A DNA stretch of 64,000 bases from Halopseudomonas laoshanensis (GTDB taxonomy: Bacteria > Pseudomonadota > Gammaproteobacteria > Pseudomonadales > Pseudomonadaceae), in contig NZ_QOVF01000007.1 of NCBI RefSeq assembly GCF_008365385.1, positions 93,396 through 157,395 on the forward strand, given 5' to 3'. The notes below the pieces were generated by a model. It was given only the letters and a program-made list of their open reading frames with translations, was not told the DNA's origin and searched no databases. The position numbers and the translations under genes are program-made. Each line of letters begins with the position of its first letter. Position 1 is the stretch's first letter. Of this stretch, positions 8,584 through 17,177 are shown one piece after another.

Positions 8584-8988
8584 ATGAATATGCCCAATAT
8601 TGTTATCACCCGCCTGGACGCTCAGCGTCTGGAAAAGCTGTTCGACCCGATGACGTACCCGCTCGACAGCCTTGAAGCATTGGAAGCTGAAATGGCCCGG
8701 GCGCGGGTCATCAGTCACAAACGCATTCAACCCGATGTCGTCACCATGAACTCCACCGTGCGGTTGCTCGACGAAACCACCGCGCGCGAGTTCCTGGTGA
8801 CCCTGGTGTACCCGCATAACGCTGGGGCACCTGACACCGTCTCGGTACTCGCTCCGGTGGGTATGGCGATCCTGGGACTCAAGATCGGCCAGAGTATCGA
8901 ATGGTCGTCAGCGCATTGCCGACCACTGAAACTGACAGTGCTGGACATTCCCTACCAGCCCGAGGCTAATGAGGAATATCACCTCTGA
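8584..8988 (+). CDS. rnk: Nucleoside diphosphate kinase regulator Rnk
   Basis: This 134-residue protein has a short N-terminal coiled-coil-like helix and a C-terminal GreA/GreB-type FKBP-like domain (PDTVSVLAPVGMAILGLKIGQ). It matches the length and layout of Rnk, which binds RNA polymerase and influences nucleoside diphosphate kinase and alginate levels in P. aeruginosa. The gene has an unusually long structured leader and a terminator 17 bp after the stop. A diverged paralogue lies at 13575. Confidence 0.9.
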   Translation: MNMPNIVITRLDAQRLEKLFDPMTYPLDSLEALEAEMARARVISHKRIQPDVVTMNSTVRLLDETTAREFLVTLVYPHNAGAPDTVSVLAPVGMAILGLKIGQSIEWSSAHCRPLKLTVLDIPYQPEANEEYHL

Positions 8989-9004
8989 GGTGCCGAACGT
9001 GATG

Positions 9005-9029
9005 AAGGGGTACCAAGTACCCCTTTCCT
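9005..9029 (+). terminator. Rho-independent terminator after rnk
   Basis: GGGGTAC (9007-9013), loop CAA, GTACCCC (9017-9023), then TTTCCTT. The stem is 7 bp plus flanking A-T pairs. It lies 17 bp after the rnk stop and before the convergent DUF1329 gene end. Confidence 0.75.
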
Positions 9030-9044
9030 TCGCACAAATAATCG

Positions 9045-10415
9045 CTAACGCACGCCCGACGCCCGTAACGCCGCCGGAGTAAATTGGTTGTAACTGGGCT
9101 GGTAATCATACTGCGGGGCGGACTCTTCTTCGGTATACATGCCCAGTGCGATATAGCGACCGGCCAACAGGTCGTACAGCGTTTCGATCGCATACCCCGC
9201 AGTCTGGCGCTTGTAATTAAACGCAATGTGCCCCTCGCCTACGCGCCAGAGCGTGCCTCGGCCGTCGTAATGATCGGCAAGACTGATCATCCAGGAGTCT
9301 TCATCAACAAAGAAATTGCGCTGAGCATAAACGTGCCTCTGGCCCTGCTTGAGACTCCCTTGCACCTGCCAAACACGATGCAACTCAAAACGCGTATGCT
9401 CGGGATTGATGTGCCCCGCCTGAAGAACATCCTCATATTTCACCTTGCGATCCGCCATCCGATAGGCGTTGTACGGGATATAGACTTCCTGCTTGCCTAC
9501 CAGCTTCCAGTCATATCGGTCGGGGGCACCGTTGTACATGGCAAAATTGTCTGAGGTGCGCAGGCCATCGGATGCAGAGCCCTGACCATCGTAAGCGACC
9601 TGCGGAGCCCGGCGAACCCGACGCTGGCCTGCGTTATAGACCCAGGCCATACGTGGTTCCTGTAACTGATCCAGCGTGTCATGCACTAGCAATACATTTC
9701 CAGCCAGACGTGACGGCGCATTCACGCGCTGCTTAAAGAACAGCAGAGTGTTGGGCATGCTCGAAGCGTCCACGTCAGGCATGAACTGCGGATAGGCGAC
9801 CTCCTCTTCCATTTTGATCAACGTGTAGGAACCATTGGTCTGCGGCATTGCCTGCATATACCAGCGTTTGTAATTCAGACGATAGCGGGTGTGATGGTTC
9901 CATATCACCTCGGCCCCAGACTTGGGAATCGGAAAGGCGAGCACATCGTGGGCAAAGTTTTCAATGCCATCACCGCCGTTGACCAATCGAGCCTGGCCGG
10001 CGGTCCGCTTGACCTGTTCATATACGGCGTCAGGATAACCAACGGTCCGCTTGGATTGGAAAACCGGCATGCGATAAGTGTCTGGGTAGCGCTCGAAAAG
10101 TGCCATTTGGCCAGGCGTCAGGTGTTCGCGGTGCTCCTGGTAGTTTTGCGCTGTAATGACAAACTCGGGTTGTTCGCCTGCAAAAGGATTGCTTTGGAAG
10201 TTGTTATCCAGAACCTCCCCTGCGTCCGAACCAAGCCCGCCCGTCCACTCCGGAATAGTGCCCGCTGCATTGCCCGCTCTCTCAGCACCGATCGGCGTCA
10301 GCTCGGCACCCAGCTTGTCTATTTCCTGCTGAGTTAACGACTGGGCCAAGAGGCCCGAGGTCGACAATCCCAGCACCACACCCATCGCATTGATAACCGT
10401 ATTTTTCAATCGCAT
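9045..10415 (-). CDS. DUF1329 family periplasmic/outer-membrane-associated protein
   Basis: This 456-residue protein has a Sec signal (MRLKNTVINAMGVVLGLSTSG..LLAQS) and the DUF1329 signature around ELTPIGAERAGNAAGTIPEWTGG, with a LolA/LolB-like beta fold expected. The start at 10415 has AAGGAA upstream. In pseudomonads DUF1329 genes usually lie beside a DUF1302 gene and often occur in lipid, sterol or hydrocarbon regions; no DUF1302 partner is present here. It is 132 bp downstream of the M20 gene on the same strand and may be a separate unit. The exact role is unknown. Confidence 0.85.
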   Translation of the reverse strand: MRLKNTVINAMGVVLGLSTSGLLAQSLTQQEIDKLGAELTPIGAERAGNAAGTIPEWTGGLGSDAGEVLDNNFQSNPFAGEQPEFVITAQNYQEHREHLTPGQMALFERYPDTYRMPVFQSKRTVGYPDAVYEQVKRTAGQARLVNGGDGIENFAHDVLAFPIPKSGAEVIWNHHTRYRLNYKRWYMQAMPQTNGSYTLIKMEEEVAYPQFMPDVDASSMPNTLLFFKQRVNAPSRLAGNVLLVHDTLDQLQEPRMAWVYNAGQRRVRRAPQVAYDGQGSASDGLRTSDNFAMYNGAPDRYDWKLVGKQEVYIPYNAYRMADRKVKYEDVLQAGHINPEHTRFELHRVWQVQGSLKQGQRHVYAQRNFFVDEDSWMISLADHYDGRGTLWRVGEGHIAFNYKRQTAGYAIETLYDLLAGRYIALGMYTEEESAPQYDYQPSYNQFTPAALRASGVR

Positions 10416-10525
10416 ATTATTATTTTCCTTGGATAAATGCTGCCCACAGACAGCCGTATGCCACCCCATGCATTGCAGCAGCGGTAAATGGTGTTTTTAG
10501 AAGGTATTGGTGGAGCAATTAGGTA

Positions 10526-10542
10526 GCCGGGCGCCGCCCGGC
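10526..10542 (-). terminator. GC-rich hairpin after the M20 gene, possible terminator
   Basis: GCCGGGC-GCC-GCCCGGC forms a 7-bp stem directly after the M20 stop. There is no T tract on the minus strand, so it could be a terminator-like or transcript-stabilising hairpin. Confidence 0.35.
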
Positions 10543-10547
10543 CAGGG

Positions 10548-11867
10548 TCAGTCCGTGGCCTGCAGATAATCGGTCGTCAGCGCTGAAAGCGCCTTGATAC
10601 CCGTCAACAGCGCCTTGTCATCTACCATAAATTCCGGTGAATGATTCGGCGCCGCCTTGCCCATATTGTCCGCCGGAGTCACGCCCAGGAAGAAGAACAG
10701 GCCCGGTACCTTCTGAGCGAAATAGGAGAAATCTTCGGAGCCAGTCACTAGCGGTGAGGGGAAGGTCCGGCCATCCGTTACCCTCTGCAGCGTGGGCAAC
10801 ATGCGCGCGGTTAGAGCTGGCTCGTTCACCGTCGTGGCGTAGTTCTCGATGATCTTCACCTCGGCCTGCGCGCCGGACGCTTGAGCAGTGTGCTCAGCCG
10901 TCTGCGTGATTTGCGCATTCACTTCCTTCTGCACCGCATCATCAAAGGTCCGTACCGTACCGGTCATCTTGACCTTATCGGGAATGATGTTGTGGCGCGT
11001 ACCGCCCTCGATGGTGCCGATGGTGACCACCGCTGGTGCCGGCATGATATCGGTTCTACGGCTGACCACCGTTTGCAGGCCAGTGATGATCTGCGCACTG
11101 GCGACGATCGGATCAACCCCATTCCAGGGCTGCGCCCCGTGCGTTTGCTTGCCGGTTACCGTGATATGCAGATCCCCGCTACTGGCCATGGTTGGACCGC
11201 TGCGGTAGCCAATCACGCCAGTTGGCGCTGCAGCCGTCACGTGCAGACCAAAGATCGCATCCACCGCCGGATTCTCCAGCACGCCTTCCTCAACCATCAG
11301 GCGCGCGCCGAAATAGCGTTCGCCGTCATAAACATAATCACTCGGACCCTCTTCCGCCGGCTGGAATATAAACTTCACGCTGCCGGGCAACTCCTCGCGC
11401 ACCGCTGCCAGGTTTTCCGCCACTGCCATCAGTATCGCCACATGCGCATCATGCCCACAGGCGTGCATCACCGGCATCGACTTGCCGAGGTATTCCTGCT
11501 TCACCGCGGATGCATAGGCAAGGCCGGTATTTTCTGCCACTGGGAGTGCATCCATATCGGCCCTGAGCGCCACCACCGGGCCTGGCTTGCCACCCTTCAA
11601 CATGGCCACCACACCGGTAGTACCTACACCCGTCTCGACCGTCATGCCCAACTGGCGAAGATGCCCGGCAATCAGCGCGGCCGTTCGGGTTTCCTGATTA
11701 CCCAACTCCGGATGCTGATGAATATCATGCCGCCAGCCGATGGCTTTCTGCTCAAGCTGCGCTGCATTGTCGATTACCCGGTCGGTAAGCGATTGCGCCG
11801 CCAATGAAGTCAACGGCAGGCCCGCGACGAACATAAGGCTGGCGCCCAGAAGCAAAGTCTTGGTCAT
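10548..11867 (-). CDS. Secreted M20 family amidohydrolase/peptidase
   Basis: This 439-residue metal-dependent amidohydrolase resembles the N-acyl-amino-acid / hippurate hydrolase branch (M20D). A Sec signal (MTKTLLLGASLMFVAGLPLT..LAAQ) places it in the periplasm. Motifs: WRHDIHQHPELG (about 45-56), RADMDALP with a metal-bridging Asp, MHACGHDAHV with ligand His residues and QPAEEGP with the catalytic Glu. The substrate is unknown, perhaps an acylated amino acid or indole-type conjugate. It starts 15 bp after the AraC regulator gene, so the two are probably one transcript. Confidence 0.9.
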   Translation of the reverse strand: MTKTLLLGASLMFVAGLPLTSLAAQSLTDRVIDNAAQLEQKAIGWRHDIHQHPELGNQETRTAALIAGHLRQLGMTVETGVGTTGVVAMLKGGKPGPVVALRADMDALPVAENTGLAYASAVKQEYLGKSMPVMHACGHDAHVAILMAVAENLAAVREELPGSVKFIFQPAEEGPSDYVYDGERYFGARLMVEEGVLENPAVDAIFGLHVTAAAPTGVIGYRSGPTMASSGDLHITVTGKQTHGAQPWNGVDPIVASAQIITGLQTVVSRRTDIMPAPAVVTIGTIEGGTRHNIIPDKVKMTGTVRTFDDAVQKEVNAQITQTAEHTAQASGAQAEVKIIENYATTVNEPALTARMLPTLQRVTDGRTFPSPLVTGSEDFSYFAQKVPGLFFFLGVTPADNMGKAAPNHSPEFMVDDKALLTGIKALSALTTDYLQATD

Positions 11868-11882
11868 CGTGTTATCTCTTTT

Positions 11883-12950
11883 TTAGGAGTTTATTGCCGA
11901 CTGGCTTAACTGAGCCGAACGGTAGTGCGTTGGCGAGCAACCAAACCACTGACGAAACGCACGGTAGAACTGTGCCGATTGCCGATAGCCTAACAGGGCG
12001 GCAACAGCGTCCAGCGAATAGCCCTGGAGCAGATAGCGCTGAGCCTGCTGCTTTCTAGCCCGCTCGATCAGGCCTCTGAATGCAGCACCTTCTCGCTGAA
12101 CATTGCGCTGCAACGTACGTCGGCTCACCGCCAACAGAGCCGCACACTGATCAATATCGACATCGCCCTGGCGGCATAGCAGTGGCAGCAGCGCCATGAC
12201 CGAATCGCACCATTCCGGCTCCGGATTCAGGCGCATCAGATGCCGTTCACGCCTGGCAATCTGCTCCACAGAACAGCTCGGCCAGCCTAGCGGAAGGTCA
12301 AGTGAGCCCTGACCAATATGAATCTGCGCCTGACCTGGCCCGTCAAAAAGAACCTTCACAGGGAACAGTGTGCGGTAGTCCTGCTGCACTTGAGCATCAG
12401 GGGTGTAAGCAAGGCTAACGTGTTGAATCTCGTTGATGCCCAGGCTGAGTAACGTTCTGGTCAGTCCATAAACAATGGCATCGCGCTGCAGGCAGGCGGC
12501 GGCCGAGCGGCCCGCGGCCGCGACGCTCAATACGCAAGCGTCCCCTTCGCCGCCAAGCGCCAGCGCTACACCCTCGTTGTTTACCTTGAAGTAGCGGCAA
12601 AGCAATACCAGCGCATCGCGCCGGGTGAAGGCACTGGCGAGGTAGGTTTTGCGCAGAAAACCAGCTTGATAATTGAGACCGGCGTACGCCCTGACCAGCA
12701 ACAGCGGATCGCCCACCGCATGCAGTAAATCAGTCACCAGTTCATCCATCTCGGTGAGTGCGATGCGCTGATAGGCAGACTGGCGCTGTAAATGGGTAAC
12801 CTGACCCGAGACCGACTCAATCACCGCACTCGGCAGCGCAAGCTTGAGCGCCTTGACCGTAGTCATAAAGTGCTCAGGCGAAACGGATCGCGCAGTTGCG
12901 CTTACCTGATTTCCCTGCGACCAACTGGGTGGGTGGATGGGCATTGTCAT
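11883..12950 (-). CDS. AraC-family transcriptional regulator (OruR/Arabinose_bd type)
   Basis: This 355-residue regulator has a roughly 200-residue N-terminal sensing domain of the type seen in OruR-like regulators and a C-terminal double helix-turn-helix. The latter includes LAVSRRTLQRNVQREG and GYSLDAVAALLGYRQSAQF, ending in FRQWFGCSPTHYR. It lies 15 bp upstream of the M20 amidohydrolase on the same strand and probably controls it, perhaps together with itself. The ribosome site before 12950 is weak, and the second Met (12944) is an alternative start. Confidence 0.9.
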   Translation of the reverse strand: MTMPIHPPSWSQGNQVSATARSVSPEHFMTTVKALKLALPSAVIESVSGQVTHLQRQSAYQRIALTEMDELVTDLLHAVGDPLLLVRAYAGLNYQAGFLRKTYLASAFTRRDALVLLCRYFKVNNEGVALALGGEGDACVLSVAAAGRSAAACLQRDAIVYGLTRTLLSLGINEIQHVSLAYTPDAQVQQDYRTLFPVKVLFDGPGQAQIHIGQGSLDLPLGWPSCSVEQIARRERHLMRLNPEPEWCDSVMALLPLLCRQGDVDIDQCAALLAVSRRTLQRNVQREGAAFRGLIERARKQQAQRYLLQGYSLDAVAALLGYRQSAQFYRAFRQWFGCSPTHYRSAQLSQSAINS

Positions 12951-13499
12951 GACTGCGTTTTTGAATAGGGGTGAACTGCTTATTGTTCCCTGATTCTAGA
13001 GGGCAAGCAGATCAGCACAAGTGCAATCGGTGCCAAAGTCAATCCTCCTACCCCATAACTGCCCAAGACTCAATTTTGAATAAAAAGTCCTTGGTGAGCT
13101 CAACCGCTGGGTGCACCTATCTCATCTGCCGATCCAGCTACTAGGATTTACGGCGTCGCCAAGAAATTTCTGTGGACCGAGGCTGTTGAACAACTAGATG
13201 TGCGACAGCTTCGCGTGGCGTTATCGCCTTAATGCCACAGCCTTGGCAGCTTCCTCGATGGCGCATCATCGTAAGGCGCAATGCCCACTACCAGCCCCGA
13301 TGCACTCCATTATTTTGGAAGTAAGCTGCTCCGACTTTAAGCCCGCAGTGCGGGCTTTTTTACAGGACTAGGTTTCTCACGCTGCATAGGGCCCGGAGTT
13401 GTCTTTATTCCTAGTTAGCTTATGGTAGTTAGCGTTGAACATGAGAAAAGACCATTTTGCCATGCCCATGACAGATAGACATACCACAAGACCTTTCGC
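12951..13499. other. Non-coding gap between the AraC gene and the second rnk-like leader
   Basis: No ORF with coding character is seen on either strand. The stretch holds the upstream region of the AraC gene, an orphan plus-strand terminator at 13339-13361, and the promoter region expected for the Rnk-like gene. The part before the terminator could encode a small RNA or be remnant sequence; no promoter was identified with confidence. Confidence 0.5.
13339..13361 (+). terminator. Rho-independent terminator with no annotated gene before it
   Basis: AAGCCCGC-AGT-GCGGGCTT followed by TTTT gives an 8-bp stem and a T tract on the plus strand. The nearest upstream gene is on the opposite strand, so it would end an unannotated transcript. 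Confidence 0.75.
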
Positions 13500-13574
13500 C
13501 TTCCTGAATTAAGCCGGGACGGGGCAACCGTACCCGGCTGAGCGCAAATCTCACACATCACATAGGATTTTGAA
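13500..13574 (+). ncRNA. Second rnk-type leader hairpin
   Basis: CTTCCT (13500-13505), three bases, then TTAAGCCGGGACG. The hairpin at 13513-13538 is GCCGGG/CCCGGC plus ACGG/CCGT with bulged A13532. Spacing, length and bulge equal those before rnk at 8422-8447; the inner pair changes from T-A to G-C, which is compensatory. The coding start is only 37 bp downstream, against 137 bp for rnk. Confidence 0.65.
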
Positions 13575-13946
13575 ATGTCGTCTATTATCGGCGCGCGCTC
13601 ACATGTGCGCGCAAAAATGATCAGGGGCTCCTCCTGCCTGATGATCGGGCCGCGCGAACTAGCTACTGTAATCGGCAAGCTGGAAACTTTAGGTCTGGAT
13701 GGAGGATGTGTAAATAACGATCCTCGCGCACGGATCAACAGCACCATTGTTCTCTTGGATAGAGAAACTTTGGAGTTCCAAACGCTGACTTTGACTGCGC
13801 AAAGTTACAGCAAAGGATCTACAATTTCGATTTTCTCACCTCTAGGTTGCGCCCTGTTGGCGTGCCTGCCAGGACATAGCCTGACGATTCCCGGCTATGC
13901 CAGCGGGTATCGGTTTTTAGTTTCGAGTGTTAAACACCGAGAATAA
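13575..13946 (+). CDS. Diverged Rnk-like protein
   Basis: This 123-residue protein aligns in layout with Rnk: an N-terminal helical part, then STIVLLDRETLEFQTLTL (about 56-73) and a GreA/B-like end, STISIFSPLGCALLACLPGHSL. Identity to the rnk product at 8584 is visibly low, but the shared pattern (V/I)xLLDxxT and SxFSPLGxAxL supports common origin. The shared leader hairpin strengthens this. It is a single gene followed by a short hairpin at 13961-13979. Whether it still binds RNA polymerase is unknown. Confidence 0.75.
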   Translation: MSSIIGARSHVRAKMIRGSSCLMIGPRELATVIGKLETLGLDGGCVNNDPRARINSTIVLLDRETLEFQTLTLTAQSYSKGSTISIFSPLGCALLACLPGHSLTIPGYASGYRFLVSSVKHRE

Positions 13947-13960
13947 GAAACTATCACCAG

Positions 13961-13979
13961 GGCTCTCACAGCGAGAGCC
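13961..13979 (+). terminator. Hairpin after the Rnk-like gene, probable weak terminator
   Basis: GGCTCTC-ACAGC-GAGAGCC, 7-bp stem, then TTACTACT. It starts 14 bp after the stop codon. The T tract is poor. Confidence 0.5.
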
Positions 13980-14080
13980 TTACTACTGCTGGGAGTTAGG
14001 TTAAAGACACCTTCCGCTCCACGGTCGCAGAAGGCTAGCTCCGAGGGTGTCAAACTCCTATCCGAAACCGAAATTCAGGC

Positions 14081-14113
14081 AAAAAAAAGGCCCTCTCTTT
14101 CGAGAAGGCCTTT
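14081..14113 (-). terminator. Rho-independent terminator of tRNA-Thr
   Basis: On the minus strand AAAGGCCTTCTC, loop GAAA, GAGAGGGCCTTT, then five more T. This is a 12-bp stem with one G-T pair, located 5 bp after the tRNA 3' end. Confidence 0.9.
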
Positions 14114-14118
14114 CAAAG

Positions 14119-14194
<76 letters not shown>

Positions 14195-14204
14195 ATGGGC
14201 ACGC

Positions 14205-14232
14205 ATTATATAGAGCTTGGCCTCTGTGTAAA
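14205..14232 (-). promoter_or_regulatory. Sigma-70 promoter of tRNA-Thr
   Basis: On the minus strand, -35 TTTACA (14232-14227), 16-bp spacer, -10 TATAAT (14210-14205, perfect). The tRNA 5' end lies 10 bp beyond the -10. Confidence 0.8.
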
Positions 14233-14510
14233 GCCATCCACAGCGCTTGTAGGTAAAAAGTCTGTATTTTCTGCTGATTTAGGCGAATGCCCAGCTTGTG
14301 CATGAAATCTCTACCAGCACTTGACAAAGACGCCTCAAGCCGTTGTTTACAATAAGATATCCACTTTGGTTCGTTTTTGATCAACGCGCTGCAAAGCACG
14401 GATTTCGGGGCTCTGGTGAAACTACCAAGAAGTCATCAACATTGTTATCCACAGATGGCGGGGATAAGTTTTGCTTGAGCATCTTGTGGATAAGTCTGTG
14501 TGCAACCGGT
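14233..14510. other. AT-rich non-coding region with DnaA-box-like sites
   Basis: No gene is seen. TTATCCACA occurs perfectly at 14445-14453 and inverted at 14485-14493. A weaker inverted TTATCCCC lies at 14460-14467, and ATATCCACT-type and CCATCCACA-type near matches lie at about 14357-14365 and 14234-14242. There is no dnaA, dnaN or rpmH nearby. The methyltransferase gene ends at 14511. Confidence 0.5.
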
Positions 14511-15734
14511 TCACAGACTGGTGATGGCCTGTTCAGTATTTCGCTCGGCCAGCAGCAGAAAATTACGCGGCGTCAGGTGGGCCGGGGCGAACAGGCCGAG
14601 GTTTACGGTATAACCCGCCTCTTGTAGATAGAGTGCGCGGTCAAGCAATAGCCAGAGCTCCAATGGCCGACGAAACACGCCGCCAACCAGCTCCAGATTG
14701 CGCACCTCGGCCAAGCGTTGCCAGCCACGCGCTTCCAGCGCCGCCCAATCGATAGCGTTGGGCAGTATCAGGTCGTGATGCGCGGCCAAGTCTGTACAGA
14801 ATGCAGCAACGCCCTGCGCCATTGCGCTCTCCGGTCTGGAGGGCGTGGGCAAGTACAGGTCGCGCCCGCTGGCCTCGCGCTGCCACAGATCAAATGCCAG
14901 GCGCCAGGCCATGGATTGGTCGCGCAGCCGCCGCGCGCGCTGGCCTGCGGTATAGGTAGCTTGCAGCGGCAGACTGAGGTCGTGCCTGTTGAGCTGCAGG
15001 CCGGACTGCTGAGCGAGTGTGGATAATGGGTGATAGCTGTCCCCGTCAATCCGGTTATAGCAGCACGGCGACAGAGCTATCTGTGCGCAACCCGCGTGCG
15101 CGGCCTGTTGCAGCAGGGTCATATGCAGCTGGCCGCAAGCATGCAGCGCGACCAGACTATGCTCAGGCCGCAACTGGCGCCAGGCTCTTGGAGTCAGCAC
15201 GTCGCAGTCCAAGTGCGTCGCGTCCACCTGCAGCGTCTGGCTGAGTATGCGCCCGTCGTGGTTGAGCTGTGCATCCTGTTCCAGACAAGTCAGCGGCTGA
15301 CCGCCTTGCCACGCCAGTAAGCGCCCGAGGTGCCCCTTACCAGCGCACCAATCCAGCCAATGCTGTGGCGGCCGGCTCCAGCCGCGCTGACTGGCCTGGG
15401 TAAACCGGGTGATCTGCTGCCATTTGCGCCCGGGTATATGCCGCTGCAGCAATTCCGGCCAGCTTCGCGTCGGCTCCGCAGACCAGTCTGGAACCTGGCT
15501 CAAGGTTGCTGCTTGTTCACACAGCTGGCGAAAAGGGTCGGGGGCGTCGAGGGCTTGCAGTTGGGTATGGGCTTGCTCGGCCTCACTCAGGCTACGTAAG
15601 CGCAGCCAGGTGGCCAATTCCGGCCACTCCTGCTCCCACGATAGGTTGAGCTGGGTAAAGGGCTTGGCGCGCCACACGGACTGATGCTGAACCAGCCAGG
15701 CATCCAACTGCTGGAATCGCTCAACATAGTCCAT
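14511..15734 (-). CDS. Class I SAM-dependent methyltransferase (Methyltransf_32, METTL25/RRNAD1-like)
   Basis: This 407-residue protein has the SAM-binding loop LDWCAGKGHLGRLLAW near residue 130. It also carries the LVALHACGQLH and LSPCCYNRI motifs typical of this family (residues roughly 195-230). The target is not established for bacteria. It is last in the minus-strand run of the amino acid ABC importer genes, 8 bp after the permease gene, so it is co-transcribed, though a transport role is unlikely. Confidence 0.8.
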   Translation of the reverse strand: MDYVERFQQLDAWLVQHQSVWRAKPFTQLNLSWEQEWPELATWLRLRSLSEAEQAHTQLQALDAPDPFRQLCEQAATLSQVPDWSAEPTRSWPELLQRHIPGRKWQQITRFTQASQRGWSRPPQHWLDWCAGKGHLGRLLAWQGGQPLTCLEQDAQLNHDGRILSQTLQVDATHLDCDVLTPRAWRQLRPEHSLVALHACGQLHMTLLQQAAHAGCAQIALSPCCYNRIDGDSYHPLSTLAQQSGLQLNRHDLSLPLQATYTAGQRARRLRDQSMAWRLAFDLWQREASGRDLYLPTPSRPESAMAQGVAAFCTDLAAHHDLILPNAIDWAALEARGWQRLAEVRNLELVGGVFRRPLELWLLLDRALYLQEAGYTVNLGLFAPAHLTPRNFLLLAERNTEQAITSL

Positions 15735-15742
15735 GGTGGCTC

Positions 15743-16444
15743 TCAGCGCTTCTGGCTGGCCTCAATCTTCAACCAGCGCTCGACCAGCTTGAACAGCTGC
15801 GTGAAGGCAATGGTAATGACCAGATAGATGACGCCCGCAACCAGATAGAAGAGTTCGAACTGATATGTCTGGGAGTTGATGCCCTTCACCACGCCCATAA
15901 TGTCCATCACCGTAATGGTGTAGACCACGGCGCTGGCCTTGAGCATCAAAATCACTTCGTTGCCGTAGGCGGGCAGCCCAATGCGCACTGCGCGCGGCAA
16001 AATGATGTATTGCAGGGCCTGCCGACGAGACATACCCAAGGCGCGAGCCGCCTCGACCTCACCACCGGGTACCGACTGAATGGCACCGCGCAGAATCTCG
16101 GCAATATAAGCCGCGGTGTGCAGTGTCATAGTGATGAGCGCGCACCAGTATGGCTCGCGCAGGTAGTGCCAGAACATGCTCTCGCGCACGGCCTCGAATT
16201 GCGAGATGCCGTAATAGACCAGAAACAACTGCAGCAGTAGCGGGGTACCGCGGAAGAAGAACACATAGGTATACGGCAGCGCGCGAACATACCAGTGGCG
16301 AGAGGCGCGGGCGATGCCCAGCGGTATCGCGAGGATCAAACCGACCACTAAGGCGACGGCGACCAACTCCAGCGTCACCAACATCCCATCGAGCAGAGCG
16401 GGCAGGAACCGCGCAACCATTTCCCAGCGTTCGGCCCAGCTCAC
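15743..16444 (-). CDS. Polar amino acid ABC importer permease (HisM/ArtM type)
   Basis: This 233-residue inner-membrane permease has about five hydrophobic helices and the EAA loop EAARALGMSRRQALQYIILPRAVRIGLP that contacts the ATPase. It is one half of a heteromeric HisQM-type channel. Its start overlaps the other permease gene by 4 bp, which indicates translational coupling. The gene set ATPase, binding protein, permease, permease matches the basic amino acid importers of pseudomonads. Confidence 0.92.
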   Translation of the reverse strand: MSWAERWEMVARFLPALLDGMLVTLELVAVALVVGLILAIPLGIARASRHWYVRALPYTYVFFFRGTPLLLQLFLVYYGISQFEAVRESMFWHYLREPYWCALITMTLHTAAYIAEILRGAIQSVPGGEVEAARALGMSRRQALQYIILPRAVRIGLPAYGNEVILMLKASAVVYTITVMDIMGVVKGINSQTYQFELFYLVAGVIYLVITIAFTQLFKLVERWLKIEASQKR

Positions 16445-17133
16445 AGTTCAGTCCTCACGAAGCCCCGATTCGCTCGACGCTCAAACACATGCAGCGCGGC
16501 CATAATGATCACTGTCAGTCCCAGGTAGATCATCGCGGCGGTAAAGTAAAAGGTGAAAGGTTCCTTGGTCGCGTTCGATGCCACCTGAGCCTTGCGCATG
16601 ATTTCTTCCAGGCTGATGAGCGACACCAGGGCGGTATCCTTGAGCAGGATAAGATACAGATTTCCCAGGCCAGGCAGCGCGACGCGCCACAACTGCGGCA
16701 GCGTGATGCGCCAGAAAATGCGCGGGCCAGACATGCCCAGCGCCAACCCCGCCTCTTTCTGACCACTGGGAATGGCCAATAATGCGCCGCGAAACACCTC
16801 GGTAGCATAGGCACCAAAACACAGACCCAACGCCATGGTGCCCGCAATGAAGGGGCTCAGCGTCAGGTAGGGGTTACCAAAAAAACTACCCAGGTAATTG
16901 AAAATGGAGGTGGTGCCGTAATAGGCCAGCAACACCCAGAGCGTTTCAGGAATGCCACGCACAACCGACGTATAGAAGCCACCCACGCCACGTAACAGTG
17001 GGTTTCCGGATATCTTGGCACTTGCACCCAATAGGCCAAGCAGCAGCCCGAGTGCGACAGATGCGAGGGATAAGCGGATGGTCATCCAGGTCCCTTCAAG
17101 CAGGGCTGGACCAAAACCTTGTAAATCAAGCAT
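16441..17133 (-). CDS. Polar amino acid ABC importer permease (HisQ/ArtQ type)
   Basis: This 230-residue permease pairs with the next gene. It shows the binding-protein-dependent permease fold and an EAA loop, EAGLALGMSGPRIFWRITLPQLWRVALPG, of the HisQ type. It follows the periplasmic binding protein gene by 44 bp. Expected substrates are histidine, arginine, lysine or ornithine; the exact one cannot be read from sequence. Confidence 0.92.
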   Translation of the reverse strand: MLDLQGFGPALLEGTWMTIRLSLASVALGLLLGLLGASAKISGNPLLRGVGGFYTSVVRGIPETLWVLLAYYGTTSIFNYLGSFFGNPYLTLSPFIAGTMALGLCFGAYATEVFRGALLAIPSGQKEAGLALGMSGPRIFWRITLPQLWRVALPGLGNLYLILLKDTALVSLISLEEIMRKAQVASNATKEPFTFYFTAAMIYLGLTVIIMAALHVFERRANRGFVRTEL

Positions 17134-17177
17134 GGGCAGGTATCAGTTCCGGGCCCCGAGGGGCCCGGCCAGTCAGG

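Noticed and set aside
14356..14493. Chromosomal replication origin
   Set aside because: DnaA-like boxes are present but dnaA, dnaN, rpmH and a clear unwinding region are absent, so a full oriC call is not supported.
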